Assembly (NCBI RefSeq): GCF_014647075.1
Contig: NZ_BMOM01000033.1
Span: forward strand, 1 to 30,124
Direction: 5' to 3'
Origin: Deinococcus aerophilus
GTDB taxonomy: Bacteria > Deinococcota > Deinococci > Deinococcales > Deinococcaceae
DNA: 30,124 bases
Shown in pieces: positions 11,020-21,652 of the stretch (positions are counted from its first letter, which is position 1; every line of letters begins with the position of its first letter). The notes beneath the pieces are model-generated. The model did no database searches. It was not told where the DNA came from and worked only from the letters and a program-made list of their open reading frames with translations. A program made the position numbers and the translations under genes.

Positions 11020-13899
11020 TTACGGCACCTTTGTCTGGAAGCAGACCGTGCCTTTGCCACTGGCCGGGACACCCGCCGCACCGAGGTTCAGCGTCAGGAG
11101 GCCGGGTCGCTGGGGGCTGCCTGCCGGGTCGCTGGGGTTGGTCACGGGGGTGCCGTCGAGCGTTCCGGCGTCGGTGTCGCTGGCGTTGGTGAGGTCGGTG
11201 CCCGCGGGCGCTCCTGCATCACCCACCGCCACCGTGGTCCCGATGGCATGGCGCACGCCCTTGCCTGCGCTGTAGGCATTCGGCACCATGACCATTCCCA
11301 GCGGCACATAGTCCTTGAGAACGAAGTTGGCAGCGTGTCCGCCCGTGTTGTTGTAGACGATGCAGTACTCCACCGTCTCCCCGGGCTTCACGCCAATGCT
11401 GCCGGCACTGCCGATAAAGGTACCGGCCGGACTCGTGGAGATGTTGCGGCCCAGCTTGGTCAGGGTGATGCTGGGAGGCACCACCACCGTATCGGTGTCA
11501 CCTGCGCTGTTGTTGGCCATGTTGGAATCGGTGGTCCCGCCTGGCGGGGTCACAGTGGCAGTATTGGTCACGCTGCCGCTGGCGGCCGTTACCGTTGCCG
11601 TTACCGTGAACTCGTAGAACGCACCGTTTGCCAGGGCAGGCAAGGTGACGCCTCCCGCACTCTGCAGCGCGGTGGTCGTTGGGTTCACCGTGCACACGTT
11701 GCCCCCGGCCACTGTGCAGGCGGCAGCACTCTGGGTCAGCCCCGTGGCTGCCGGATCCTTGAGGACGGCGCCCGTGACGCTGTTGGGCCCACCATTGGTC
11801 ACGCGGATGGTGTAGGTGGTTTTGGTGGTCGAAACGACACTTCCCACACCATTGGTTTTGGTGATGCTCAAGTCAGCGGCCGGTGTGATGACGACCTGAA
11901 CCGGAGCCGTATCACAGGCTGTGGCCACGGTCTTGTCACACAGGCTGTAGGTCACTGTGTATGACCCCGAGGGCGTAGCGGCAGGAATCATCAGCTGCCC
12001 ACTGGCATTGACCGTGATATTGGCGATTCCACCATTGTTGCTGACCGCAACGGTGCTGTTGGAACTCGTGGCCGCCACACCACCATTGGTGTCGTTGCCC
12101 AGCACGGTCACTGGGCCGCCACTGCCCGCCACGAACGTGGCGGCAGGATCGCTCACAGCGTCAACAACGCGGGTCTGTACTGGGGCACTGGTGTTGTTGC
12201 CCGTTACATTGTCTGTTGTCCCACTGGGAACGGTCAGGCTGGCGGTATTGCTCAGCAGGCCATTGGCCGGGGCTGTTCCGGTCAGGGTATAGGTCAAAAA
12301 GTTGCCGTCAGGGATGGCATTCAAGGGACTGGTATCAAGCGTCAGATTCCCTGTGGAGATGGTCACGCTGCTGGACGTGAACGTCTGGGAGCCGCAGGTT
12401 GCCGTACCCGTGGCCGCACACGCGATGCCCGTGACCGTGAATCCAGCAGGAATCGTGTCGTTCACGTCTACGGCACTCTGCGAATCAGGGCCATTATTCC
12501 AGACCCGCAGGGTATAGCTCATGGTGCTGCCTGAGCCGACGGCGGCCGGACCACTCTTATCAAGAGCGAGATCGGCAACGGTGGGGGACGCCGTCAGAGA
12601 TACTGATGCGTTCTTTTCCAGAAAAGGTTGATCCACACTTTTTAGTGTCGCCACATTGGTGATTGTGCCGATCTGAGTCACCCGCGCCTGAATCGTCAGG
12701 GTGGCTTTGGCGGATGCATCGAGATTGCGAATGTACCAGTCCCCTGTTGTGGGGTTGTAGCTGCCCACGCTGTTTGCCGGTTGAGTTACGCTGGAGCTGA
12801 GATAGGCCAGTCCACTGGGCAAAGTATCCTGAACACGAATCCCTGTCGCTCCCAAAGTGGACGCGCCAGTGTTGGAAAGTGTAACAGTGTAGACCACTGT
12901 ATCGCCCACCTTAGGCGTGGGTTTATCAATGGTTTTACTGAGGTTGAAATTTACCGGAGCAGTGAACACAATGGGCAATCTGTTTCCCGCACCATCATTG
13001 GCTTCATAGATTGCCTGATTGTTCCCGGTCAAGTTCGCAATCCGCATGGCCCACCAGCCATACGAGTTGCCGAGGGCCACACTGTCTGATCCAGAATTCA
13101 CTGTTCCGCCCGCTCCGTTCCAGACTCCATCGCCCGATATGGTCCCGCTCACCGTCGTGCCATCCGGACGCACATAGGTCAACGTTGTCGCACTCGGCTT
13201 GTCCATATCGAAATTTCTCAAGGACAGCGGACCGGTCGTACCGGGTTTGACATAAAAGAAGACATCATATGACTGAGTCGTGGTGTGCTGAAAAGAGCTT
13301 TGATACTGTCCTATGACAGGAGTGTAGTTTGTATTGCCCACGGTAATGCTGTACGAGTTATCATCGTCATTAAGAGTGGTTGCGGGATCGCTGGGCGAGG
13401 AAATGTATTTCGCGCCTGTCTCGCTGAGCAGATAGTATGTTCCTGCCACCGTAATGGAATACGTAAAGGTGGATCCATCTGGCGATCCAGAAGCGAAAGT
13501 TTGCTGCTTGAGCTTGGTGCCACTGGTTGGGGTTGTGGCGGCATTATTCGACAATGTGAATCTGGTGGGGTCTGAAGAGCCGTTCACTTCGTCTACCGGT
13601 CCCACGCTTCCAGCCGCTGATTCGGCGTCATTCACCGTCAGTGACAGGGTGCCACCAGCGGCATCCAGCTGATCCTGGGTCACGATGATGTCAAACCGGT
13701 GGAAGCGGGTACCGTTGGTGCTTCCAGCAGTTGTGTACCAATCGCCAATGGTCGCCGCCCGTGCGCTGCCACTGGTCTGAAAAAAGATGGCGGAATTGGT
13801 GGGAATGGTCCCCGCAAAGCTCCAGCTCAACACGCCCAATAGAACTCCGATAAGAAGAGCCACCAGAGGCAACCGCAGCAGTTCTCTGAGCGAATTCAT
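11020..13899 (-). CDS. Secreted DUF11-repeat surface protein (959 aa)
   Basis: Large Thr/Ser/Asn-rich exported protein. A signal peptide is clear (hydrophobic 11-27, likely cleavage after SFA at residue 29). Residues 30-310 form a domain I do not recognise, rich in Tyr, Asp and Ser. DUF11-type beta-sandwich repeats follow, starting near 316 ([19 protein letters not shown]), 441 ([14 protein letters not shown]), 675 ([11 protein letters not shown]) and 810 (ITLTKLGRN), with a bacterial Ig-like domain near 600 (VLGNDTNGG). There is no visible sortase, S-layer-homology or membrane anchor at the C terminus. The ATG overlaps the stop of the 1610-aa gene as ATGA, with GGAGG seven bases before, so the two are translationally coupled. 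The N-terminal third is clearly poorer in GC than the neighbouring gene. Role: probable envelope or adhesin component, not established. Confidence 0.85.
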   Translation of the reverse strand: MNSLRELLRLPLVALLIGVLLGVLSWSFAGTIPTNSAIFFQTSGSARAATIGDWYTTAGSTNGTRFHRFDIIVTQDQLDAAGGTLSLTVNDAESAAGSVGPVDEVNGSSDPTRFTLSNNAATTPTSGTKLKQQTFASGSPDGSTFTYSITVAGTYYLLSETGAKYISSPSDPATTLNDDDNSYSITVGNTNYTPVIGQYQSSFQHTTTQSYDVFFYVKPGTTGPLSLRNFDMDKPSATTLTYVRPDGTTVSGTISGDGVWNGAGGTVNSGSDSVALGNSYGWWAMRIANLTGNNQAIYEANDGAGNRLPIVFTAPVNFNLSKTIDKPTPKVGDTVVYTVTLSNTGASTLGATGIRVQDTLPSGLAYLSSSVTQPANSVGSYNPTTGDWYIRNLDASAKATLTIQARVTQIGTITNVATLKSVDQPFLEKNASVSLTASPTVADLALDKSGPAAVGSGSTMSYTLRVWNNGPDSQSAVDVNDTIPAGFTVTGIACAATGTATCGSQTFTSSSVTISTGNLTLDTSPLNAIPDGNFLTYTLTGTAPANGLLSNTASLTVPSGTTDNVTGNNTSAPVQTRVVDAVSDPAATFVAGSGGPVTVLGNDTNGGVAATSSNSTVAVSNNGGIANITVNASGQLMIPAATPSGSYTVTYSLCDKTVATACDTAPVQVVITPAADLSITKTNGVGSVVSTTKTTYTIRVTNGGPNSVTGAVLKDPAATGLTQSAAACTVAGGNVCTVNPTTTALQSAGGVTLPALANGAFYEFTVTATVTAASGSVTNTATVTPPGGTTDSNMANNSAGDTDTVVVPPSITLTKLGRNISTSPAGTFIGSAGSIGVKPGETVEYCIVYNNTGGHAANFVLKDYVPLGMVMVPNAYSAGKGVRHAIGTTVAVGDAGAPAGTDLTNASDTDAGTLDGTPVTNPSDPAGSPQRPGLLTLNLGAAGVPASGKGTVCFQTKVP

Positions 13900-16800
13900 T
13901 TCCTTCCTCCAACCGTTTCATCCACCGTCAAATCCAGCCGCAAATACGCGCCCTGTCTGGTGTACAGGCCCGCCGACGGCAGGCCCTCAAAGCCCTTGAA
14001 GTTGTAACCCGCCGTGAGCCAGGTTCCGGGGAACGCGCGCACGCTGGCCTCCAGGCCGTAGCCCAGGGTGGTGGTGCCGGTCGCGGGCTGGTTCAGGACC
14101 CGGCCCCATGCGCCGACGCCGAAGCGGTCGCCCAGATAGGCGGTGCCGCCCAGCGCTGCCTGCGCGGTGAAGCTGCCCGGGTCGTTCAGCAGGGTGCGGG
14201 TGTCCAGACCGCCGCGCACCGCCCAGGCGGGCTGGCGGTACTCGCCGGAGAGGTTGCCGCTCACTTCCGGCTGCCCGCCGGCCAGCGTGCCGCTGAGGTA
14301 GCGCACGGTGCCCAGGCTGTTGAAGGCGCTGTTGCGGTAGGCGTAGCCCACGGCGGCGCGCAGGCCGCTTTTTCCCGCGCCGAACTCGGCCAGACCATCG
14401 GCGGTCAGGCTCAGGTGCGGGGTCACGCTGCCGCTGATGCCAGCGCGCAGCACCACGCCGAAGCCCTGGTTCCCCATCACCACGTCGGTGCCGGCGGTGG
14501 CGCTGACCGTGTCGGTCTTGTAGTTCAGGTCCGCGCCCGCGCCGGCCTCCAGCGTGCCCGCCGCAACGCCGTACAGGGCGCTGCCACGCAGGCCCAGGCT
14601 GGTGCGGTTGTTCAGGGGCAGGGTGGTGGAGACGCCAAACCGGGCACGGTTGCCCTGGCCGCCCGCGTTCGGCAGGTCGTAGGCCAGCGCGTAGTTGGTG
14701 CGGCCCAGGGTGCTGTCCAGCGTCAGGACCGCCGCGTGCCCCACGCCCCAGGTATACCGGTCGCTCAGGCCCAGGGTCACGCGGTCGTTCAGGCGGTAGC
14801 GCACGCTCAGGGCAGTCTCAGGCTTCTGGGGGCCGCTCAGGGGCTGGGTCTGCACCACATCCACGTCCAGCGGCGCGCGGTGGTACCCGGCGCTGAAAAG
14901 ACCGCTGAGGCCCTTCTGGTCGCCGAAGCCCACCTTCAGGCCGCCGCCCACGCTGAACGGTGTCAGGGCCACCTCGGTGCGGGCCGAGACCGAGCCGCCC
15001 ACGGTGACCCCGGCTCCGGCAGTGGGGGCGGGCGTGCGGTGGTACTCGCCGTCCACCAGCGCGCGCACCCTCTGGCCCAGCCGGGCGTCGTAGCTGCCGC
15101 TGACGTTCAGGCCGGCGGCGAAGGGAGCCAGGCCCGCATAGCGGCCGTCCTGGTAGCGCACCCGGGCGCTGAGGGTGCCGCCACCCAGGGCGGCTCCCAG
15201 TTTGGTGCCGAAATCCGCGCTGACCTGCACGCCCCCGGAGTAGGCGAGCAGCGCATCGGCGCGGGCCACACCGTTGTCGTAACGGGCACGCGCCCCGAAG
15301 GTCACGCGGCCATCCAGGCCCACAGCCGCCACGCCGACGCTGTAGTTGCTTCCGGCGTAGCCGACCTGCGCTCCATAGGCCAGCCGGCGCTGTCCCCGTT
15401 CGTCATCCAGACGGTAGGAGGCGAGCACAACCACCTCGTTGAGCCGCGCGTCCACCCGGTCCAGGGCGCGCACCAGGGTCACGATACCGGTGCGGCGGTC
15501 CAGCTCGTAATCCACGTTGGGCTGCAGACGGACGCGGCCGAGTTCCTTGCCGGTGCCGCCCTCCAGGGTCACGACCTCCAGCGTCTCGCTGCCCGCGCTG
15601 ACGCCGCCGCGGGCGAGGCGCAGCACGCGGGTTCCCCCGGGGATGATCCGCTCTCCACTGATGTGGGCGTCGGGCACCAGGGCCACAAACCCGGAAATCT
15701 GCGGCGTGCTCTTGCTGCGGGCGCTCAGGGCCGTGAACTGCTCGCCCACCGGCAGCACGTCCATGGGCAGGGAGCTGCGGCGGTACTGGGCGTGAAAGCG
15801 GGGATGGTCGTAGTCCAGCGCCACCGGGTCGAGGCCCTGGAGGGGCACGCTCTCGGCGCTGCTGTCCCCGTACAGGCTGTAGCGGCGCAGGGGATCGCGC
15901 CCGGTGGGCAGGCCATCCTTATCGGCCGCCACATACAGCTTGCCGCCGGCGAGCGGTCCCTCGTAGGACGCGCGGGCCTGCACGCTCAGGTCTTCCCGGA
16001 GGTTGAAGTCACCGTCCAGGCCCAGGGTGGCGCTCACCATGCCAACCCCCACCTGGCGGTCGTCGGGCGTGACCGCAAAACTGTGTCGGGTCACGTCCTG
16101 GCCCTGCACCACGTCCAGGGTCAGGGTGGTGGGCGAGGGTTGCGGCTGCAATTCCAGCACGCCCTCGCCATCGATCAGGCGCAGTTGGTAGTCCGCCTCG
16201 GCCGGGTTGGCGTCGGCGGTGCGGGGCTCCAGGTTGGAGCGCAGGGTTACGCTGGGCTGCGAGGTCAGCCGCCCGAAGGCGTCGAGCGCACGGACGCGCA
16301 CGCGCAGCGGACTGCTGCCGTCGGCAATCAGGCGCTCGGGCACGAACTCCAGGCGCTGGGTACCTCCGACGCGGTTGACGGTGATCTGCTCCCCGCCAAA
16401 GTCCAGAACGTTGGGGCCGACCTGCAGCGGCACGCCCACATATGTCAGGCGCATCACGCCGCGCGCGCCGTCCTCGGTGCTCTGCCCGATGCGGTCACGC
16501 CCCACGACCACGCCGCCCACCCGCAGGTCGGGCTGCTGTCCGGACGGCGCTTCCACCACCACGCTGATGCGGTCACGGATACGCACGTCGCTGCCGGCCA
16601 GGGGCAGCTTGATGGCGCCCGCATTTTCGCTGGCCTGAATGGGCGCGCGCAGGGGGCCAGCCGCCGCGAGGTCTCCCGGGTCGAACCGGCCCTGCAGCAC
16701 CTCACTGCGGTCGGCACGGTAGCGGGCCAGCAGGCCCGGTGCGGGCAGTGCCCCCAGCGCACCGGCGTGGGCCAGATCGTAGGTCAGGAGGCCGCGCAGC

Positions 16801-18728
16801 ACGGTGCCGTCGCTGCTGCCGGGCACCGTCCAGTACAGCGTGCCGCCGGGGCCACGAACCGGGTCGGGCACCGCATGACCGTTCAGGCGGCTGCTGCCGG
16901 GCACGTAATCCGCGCCGCCCGCGACTGCCTGCGCCAGCACGACCTCGCGGACCTCGGCGGGCGCGTCGAAGGGCAGGCTGACCGTGCTGCGGCGCTCCAG
17001 GCGGACCGGGGGCGCGGCGGGGACCGGCGGGGACGCCACCGGAACCGCCTCGGCGGGGGCCGGCAGGGGGGCAGGCTCCAGGGCCAGCACCTGACCCGTG
17101 ACCGTCTGCGGGACCGGGCAGGCCGGGGTGTCCAGCGTGGCCTGCAAGGTGGCCGTGCCCGCCTCCACCACGCGCACGCGGTAGCTCAGGGTGCGGGACT
17201 CGCCGGGGTTCAGGATGCCGCTGAAGGTGGGGGGGTCCAGCGACTGCAGCCCCGCGCCGGGAACATCGCTCAGCGTGAAGGCAACGGCCTGCGCCGCCGT
17301 GTTGGTGACCTTCAGGCGGACCGTTACCTCCTCCCCCGGCCGCGTGTCGCCCAGGGGCTCACGGCTCAACTGCAGGCGGGTGGCGTCGGGCCGCACCTGT
17401 ACCACCAGACTCCGGGTCTGCGCCCAGGGAGCCAGGGTGGCACTCACCGTCAGCGGGCCGGGGCGGGTGGCCGTGCCGCTCACGCGCAGCTCGCCGGGGT
17501 GCATGGCGCTGAGGCGGCCCTCCAGATGGTCCAGGCCCCCGATCTGAAGGTCGCCTGCCTCCACGCCAAGCTGCATCGGCAGGTCTCCCTCAAAGGCGGT
17601 GGTGGCGCGGGCGGTCAGGGTCACGCGGTCGCCCACGCAGACCTCCGCCTTGTCGCTCTCCAGACTCAGCGCGACCTGCGGACGGATCTGCACCGTGGCC
17701 TGCCCCACCCCGCCCCGCGGCACCGTCACGCGGGGGGGCACGCTCACCTGCGCTCCCGCCACCATCCCCACGCTCAGGGGATAGCTTCCCGCCGCCACCC
17801 GCTGCTCGGCGCCCGGGCGCACCTCCAGGGTCTGGCCACCGGCGGTCACCGTGGCCGAGGTCGGCTGGGTGCCGCCCGGCAGCAGCAGCTCGGCCGTCAC
17901 CCGCAGCAGCCCGGTCTGATCCACCCTGCCGAGCACGATGGGGGCCGGGGTACCCGCACGGGTCAGGCGGAAGCCCACCGCGTTGCTGTACTGCCGGGCC
18001 GTTGCCGGCTGGCGCACCTCGACGGTGTACCGGCCGGCGCGCCGCGGCAGCGGCCATTCCACGGTCCCCAGGTTGCGGCTGATGGGCAGCGCGCTGGCGT
18101 AGCCGGTTTCCGTGTCGATCAGCCGGGCCTCGAGCTCACCCGCGCCGTCTCCGTCGTACATCTGCAGTGCGTACACCCCGCCGTCGGTGGTGACATTCAG
18201 GGCGGGCACCCACTCCCGCGAGTGGACATTGACGGTCAATCCGTCCGCACTGACCGTGGCGCTGACTCCGGCCAATCGGAGCGCGAAGGTGTTCTTGCCG
18301 TTGCCCCGCGTCACGGCGCGCAGGGTGTACTGACCGGCGGGCAGGTCCTGATCGAAGAGGGGTTCCCAGCCGTGTGCGCCGGGCGTGAAGGAGCGGGTCG
18401 CCACCGTCCGGCCTGCCGCGTCGAACACGCTGAAGACGGTGGTCACCGCCGAGACGTTGCCGTCGTACTGCTCGTCGCCGTAATAAGCATCACTGCGGTA
18501 ATCGGACTGGTCCACGCGCGGGCTGTACAGCTCCAGACGGACCCGTCCTGCCAGCGGCACCTCCAGGCGCAGGGTCTGGTCGCCCACCGCCCAGCTCAGG
18601 GCGTCTCCCACGCTCGTCAGGGGAAGACTGGTGCTGATGGCGCCGCCGTCCCCGAAAGTCTGGGCACCTGCGCCCGCCGCCAGCAGGGCGGTGAGGGTCA
18701 GGGCCAGGCGTTTGATGTTGCCGTTCAA
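13896..18728 (-). CDS. Giant outer-membrane beta-barrel protein with Ig-like front half (1610 aa)
   Basis: The start is TTG 18728 with GGAGG eight bases before it, inside the end of the preceding gene. A signal peptide follows ([22 protein letters not shown], cut near residue 22). Residues 25-600 are beta-rich Ig-like segments; a Pro/Ala linker lies at about 555-580. Near 606 is a DUF11-like block ([10 protein letters not shown] ... LYWTVP) shared with the 932-aa neighbour. Residues about 890-1100 hold RYSLYGDSS and [16 protein letters not shown], resembling pieces seen in large outer-membrane proteins of other phyla. From about 1110 to the end are alternating short strands and turns rich in Gly, Tyr and Ala, ending in [13 protein letters not shown], as expected of an outer-membrane barrel. 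It could anchor or export the adjacent DUF11 proteins; this is inferred from position. Confidence 0.85.
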   Translation of the reverse strand: MNGNIKRLALTLTALLAAGAGAQTFGDGGAISTSLPLTSVGDALSWAVGDQTLRLEVPLAGRVRLELYSPRVDQSDYRSDAYYGDEQYDGNVSAVTTVFSVFDAAGRTVATRSFTPGAHGWEPLFDQDLPAGQYTLRAVTRGNGKNTFALRLAGVSATVSADGLTVNVHSREWVPALNVTTDGGVYALQMYDGDGAGELEARLIDTETGYASALPISRNLGTVEWPLPRRAGRYTVEVRQPATARQYSNAVGFRLTRAGTPAPIVLGRVDQTGLLRVTAELLLPGGTQPTSATVTAGGQTLEVRPGAEQRVAAGSYPLSVGMVAGAQVSVPPRVTVPRGGVGQATVQIRPQVALSLESDKAEVCVGDRVTLTARATTAFEGDLPMQLGVEAGDLQIGGLDHLEGRLSAMHPGELRVSGTATRPGPLTVSATLAPWAQTRSLVVQVRPDATRLQLSREPLGDTRPGEEVTVRLKVTNTAAQAVAFTLSDVPGAGLQSLDPPTFSGILNPGESRTLSYRVRVVEAGTATLQATLDTPACPVPQTVTGQVLALEPAPLPAPAEAVPVASPPVPAAPPVRLERRSTVSLPFDAPAEVREVVLAQAVAGGADYVPGSSRLNGHAVPDPVRGPGGTLYWTVPGSSDGTVLRGLLTYDLAHAGALGALPAPGLLARYRADRSEVLQGRFDPGDLAAAGPLRAPIQASENAGAIKLPLAGSDVRIRDRISVVVEAPSGQQPDLRVGGVVVGRDRIGQSTEDGARGVMRLTYVGVPLQVGPNVLDFGGEQITVNRVGGTQRLEFVPERLIADGSSPLRVRVRALDAFGRLTSQPSVTLRSNLEPRTADANPAEADYQLRLIDGEGVLELQPQPSPTTLTLDVVQGQDVTRHSFAVTPDDRQVGVGMVSATLGLDGDFNLREDLSVQARASYEGPLAGGKLYVAADKDGLPTGRDPLRRYSLYGDSSAESVPLQGLDPVALDYDHPRFHAQYRRSSLPMDVLPVGEQFTALSARSKSTPQISGFVALVPDAHISGERIIPGGTRVLRLARGGVSAGSETLEVVTLEGGTGKELGRVRLQPNVDYELDRRTGIVTLVRALDRVDARLNEVVVLASYRLDDERGQRRLAYGAQVGYAGSNYSVGVAAVGLDGRVTFGARARYDNGVARADALLAYSGGVQVSADFGTKLGAALGGGTLSARVRYQDGRYAGLAPFAAGLNVSGSYDARLGQRVRALVDGEYHRTPAPTAGAGVTVGGSVSARTEVALTPFSVGGGLKVGFGDQKGLSGLFSAGYHRAPLDVDVVQTQPLSGPQKPETALSVRYRLNDRVTLGLSDRYTWGVGHAAVLTLDSTLGRTNYALAYDLPNAGGQGNRARFGVSTTLPLNNRTSLGLRGSALYGVAAGTLEAGAGADLNYKTDTVSATAGTDVVMGNQGFGVVLRAGISGSVTPHLSLTADGLAEFGAGKSGLRAAVGYAYRNSAFNSLGTVRYLSGTLAGGQPEVSGNLSGEYRQPAWAVRGGLDTRTLLNDPGSFTAQAALGGTAYLGDRFGVGAWGRVLNQPATGTTTLGYGLEASVRAFPGTWLTAGYNFKGFEGLPSAGLYTRQGAYLRLDLTVDETVGGRK

Positions 18729-18730
18729 GA

Positions 18731-21529
18731 TCAGTCCCTCCAGCTCAGCGCCGGGTCCGTGGTGGCCGCACGCGGTTCACCCTCCCAGTCAAAGCGGTAG
18801 GTGAACGTCGTTTCACCCGCAGGCAGGCTATCCGGCACGTTCTTTCTGCCTTCTTTCAGGGTTGCGCCGGCGGGCAGCGGGTCACCGAGGTCCACGCCCG
18901 TCAGGGGGCGGGGAGTGGTGATCCGCAGGGTCACAAGGTAACCGCCCTCCACGCCATACACAGCCTTGTCCAGGGTCACCGTGGTGTCCCCCTGGCTGAC
19001 CGTCAGGGTGGTGCGGCGCAGGGCCAGGACCTCTCCGCCCAGCGGCGCCAGCGGGAAGTCAACGCTGGTCAGACCGTTGACGAACACCGTCTGGGTGCCG
19101 CTCAGACCACCGTCCCGCGGCGTCCTGAGCGGCGGGTAGGGCGTGGTGTTCGGGTCCAGGCGCAGCGCCTGCATGCCGCTGGGCACCTCGGGGAAGCTGT
19201 AGCGGCCCTGCGAGTCGGTGAGCACCTGCCGGCCTCCGGCAAGCAGCACCCGGGCGCGCGGCAGCGGCGTATCCAGACCCTCGTCGTACCGGCCGTCGCG
19301 GTTGCGGTCCACGTACACCACGCCCACGATGTCCGACCGCGGCGCGAAGGTCAGCAGTTTCAGTTTGGTGGTGGCCACGGCGCGGTTGCTCGCCACGGCG
19401 CGGGCCAGCCCGCCTGCCCCGGTGCCGCTGACCGTCACGGTGTTGACCAGGTCGCCGCTCGCCTCCGGGGTCACGCGGGTCTGGTAGGTCAGCGTGATGG
19501 TGGCCCCGGCCGGCAACTCAGCCAGCGTCCACACCAGCACGCCGTCGGTGATCTGTGGATCGGCCAGCGCCGCGCCGTTCAGGGCGCTGGTGCCCGGAAG
19601 GTAGGCCAGCCCGCGCGCGGGCGTGTCGGTGACGCGGGCGTCCACGATGGCGGTCGTCGCCGACCGGTTGGTGATCTTGAGGGTGTAGGTCAGGCGGTCG
19701 CCGGGCGCGACCTCACCGGCGCTGACGGTCTTGTCGACCACGAGTCGCGCGGTCCACACCGGGGTCGTGACCTCGTTGCTGGGAACGGGCTCAGTCAGTT
19801 CGGCGGTGGTGAGGGTAAAGGTATTCCGGAGGGCCTCGCCGTCCACCGCACGGCTGGCCACGCGGGTCACGATGTCCAGCGTGCGCGCCTCACCGGGGGC
19901 CAGCGTGCCCAGCGTCCAGCCCACGGTCTGTGTGCCGGGCTCACCCGTGACCCGTCCGCCCTCCGTGGCACTCACAAAATCGACGTGGGCGGGCAGCGGA
20001 TCACGGACCACCACGCCGGTCAGGGGGCGGGTATAGGGGTTACGGACGGTCAGCGTGTAGGCCACGGTATCGCCGGCCGAGACGGTCGCGCCCTGCGGCA
20101 GGAACACGTTCCGGCCGTCCTCAAGGGCGCTCGCCTGGTACGCCTTGCGCACCTCGGGCAATCCCGCCTCCACACCCTGAATCCCGTCGCGGGTGGTGTT
20201 GCTCTCGCCGCGCGTGCCGCCGAGGGTGAGCAGTGCGTCCAGCGGACCGGTCTGGGTGGCGGCGTAGCACACCCGCACCGCTGCCGACTGACCGGGGTCC
20301 AGGCTCAGCGGTTGTGCGAGCAGCTGACCGTCCGCGCCGTACAGGATGACGGTGGCCGCGCCCTGCGTGAAGGCGAAGGTCAGCAGGAAGTCGTCGCGCA
20401 CGTCCCCGGTGTTCAGGGCGGTGTGGTCAAAGCAGACCGGCTGGCCCAGCGCGGCAAACGCCCGGATCTGGCTGTCGGCGGGCGTGCCCTCGGGAGCTTC
20501 CGGGACCCCCACCGGGCCGATGGCGACGGCCGGCCGGTACCGGACCTCCACGCCCGCGCTGCCCCGCACCGTCTGGTCCCGCGTCGTGGCCGAGGCGACG
20601 TTCAGGATGGTCCTGTTCTCGGCGCTTGCCCCGGCCAGCAGGCGGAAGGTCAGCCGGACGGCTTCACCCGGCGTGAGGCCCGGCAGCCGCACCCGCACGC
20701 CGCTCACCGGCTGGGGTTCCTGCGCCGACCAGTTCATGCCGTCGGCGGTGTATTCCAGCGTGCCGCGGTCGGTCCGGGCGCTGCCGGGCACAAAGCTCAT
20801 GCCCTGGGCGATCTGCTCGGCCAGGGGATCGGAGACCAGCACCTCCCGGCTCGGGCCCTGGCCCACGTTCTGCGCATCTACGGTCACGGTGGTCTCGGCC
20901 CCAGGACGGACCAGCGCGGGCGCAAAGCTCTTGCCCACGGCCAGCTGGGCGGGCGGACTGGTCTGCACCACGCTGACGTTGTTGTCATCGCTCTGCCCGC
21001 CGTCACAGGCGGCCACCAGAGTGACGTAGGTGTCGCCGGACGCCGCGCCGTCCACCACGAGCAGCAGATCGGCGTGCGCGTCGGCATCCAGGGTCACGGC
21101 ACCGACCACCGGCTCATTGGCGTCGGGCTGGCCGTTGCCGTTGGTGTCCCGGACCACCTGCAGCCTGGCGCCGGACACGCTGCCCGGTTCGGTGCGGCCC
21201 GCGACCGGGAAGGCGAAGGCGCTGTTGCCCGCGTTGACCATCCGGTATGCGAACACCGCCCGGTCACCGGGCATCAGCGAGGCGCTCTGGCCGGGCTGTG
21301 CCACCGTGCCGTCGGGCGTAACGCTGACTGCACACACGGCGGAGACGGTGGTGCGAACGGTGTTGGAAAAAGCTCTCCCAGGTTCGCCGTTGCTGGGAGG
21401 CAGATACTCGGCCTGTGCCTGATTGGTGATCACGGTTCCGGCGGGAGTTTGCTGGGCGCTGGCCTGACCTGTGGTCACCAGAACACCGACACTGAACATG
21501 ATCTGGAGAAGTTTGTGCAGGTGTTTCAC
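18731..21529 (-). CDS. Secreted DUF11 and SdrD-B-like domain protein (932 aa)
   Basis: Exported protein with a signal peptide (cleavage after ASA, residue 25) followed by the block [15 protein letters not shown], which matches the mature N terminus of the 717-aa protein. DUF11-type repeats start near 196 ([15 protein letters not shown]), 460 ([13 protein letters not shown]) and 595 ([15 protein letters not shown]), the last with [10 protein letters not shown]. Near 731 is an SdrD-B-like domain: [16 protein letters not shown] with a calcium-loop pattern, then [15 protein letters not shown]. Another DxNGNGxxD loop is near 127. A final beta domain covers 840-932. The start is GTG 21529, with TAAGGAG eight bases upstream. 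It ends two bases before the TTG of the 1610-aa gene, so the pair is coupled. No anchor motif is seen at the C terminus. Confidence 0.87.
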   Translation of the reverse strand: MKHLHKLLQIMFSVGVLVTTGQASAQQTPAGTVITNQAQAEYLPPSNGEPGRAFSNTVRTTVSAVCAVSVTPDGTVAQPGQSASLMPGDRAVFAYRMVNAGNSAFAFPVAGRTEPGSVSGARLQVVRDTNGNGQPDANEPVVGAVTLDADAHADLLLVVDGAASGDTYVTLVAACDGGQSDDNNVSVVQTSPPAQLAVGKSFAPALVRPGAETTVTVDAQNVGQGPSREVLVSDPLAEQIAQGMSFVPGSARTDRGTLEYTADGMNWSAQEPQPVSGVRVRLPGLTPGEAVRLTFRLLAGASAENRTILNVASATTRDQTVRGSAGVEVRYRPAVAIGPVGVPEAPEGTPADSQIRAFAALGQPVCFDHTALNTGDVRDDFLLTFAFTQGAATVILYGADGQLLAQPLSLDPGQSAAVRVCYAATQTGPLDALLTLGGTRGESNTTRDGIQGVEAGLPEVRKAYQASALEDGRNVFLPQGATVSAGDTVAYTLTVRNPYTRPLTGVVVRDPLPAHVDFVSATEGGRVTGEPGTQTVGWTLGTLAPGEARTLDIVTRVASRAVDGEALRNTFTLTTAELTEPVPSNEVTTPVWTARLVVDKTVSAGEVAPGDRLTYTLKITNRSATTAIVDARVTDTPARGLAYLPGTSALNGAALADPQITDGVLVWTLAELPAGATITLTYQTRVTPEASGDLVNTVTVSGTGAGGLARAVASNRAVATTKLKLLTFAPRSDIVGVVYVDRNRDGRYDEGLDTPLPRARVLLAGGRQVLTDSQGRYSFPEVPSGMQALRLDPNTTPYPPLRTPRDGGLSGTQTVFVNGLTSVDFPLAPLGGEVLALRRTTLTVSQGDTTVTLDKAVYGVEGGYLVTLRITTPRPLTGVDLGDPLPAGATLKEGRKNVPDSLPAGETTFTYRFDWEGEPRAATTDPALSWRD

Positions 21530-21556
21530 TCTTGCTTCTCCTTACAAAAAGACGGC

Positions 21557-21640
21557 GGCGCACCTAAATGTGCATGAAGCCAAAAAAAATCTGTTGTTGG
21601 GTTCTACAAAGGTGCGCCCCACACTGAGGCAGGACGCACC
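21557..21640 (-). promoter_or_regulatory. Overlapping hairpins between the first two surface genes
   Basis: Read on the minus strand, three segments follow the 717-aa stop: A (21640..21632, GGTGCGTCC), B (21619..21611, GGGCGCACC) and C (21564..21557, GGTGCGCC). A and B form a 9-bp stem with one G-U pair, then TTTG, like a weak terminator. B and C can instead form an 8-bp perfect stem ending about 20 bases before the next Shine-Dalgarno. A T8 run lies in between at 21588..21581. The two pairings exclude each other, so the site could lower or switch expression of the downstream genes. Confidence 0.4.
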
Positions 21641-21652
21641 CGACTTAAGGAT

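Noticed and set aside
14415..18800. Very long plus-strand frame opposite the 1610-aa gene
   Set aside because: It is the antisense shadow of a GC-rich gene; its translation is His/Gln/Ala/Gly-rich without domains, while the minus frame has a signal peptide and a barrel.
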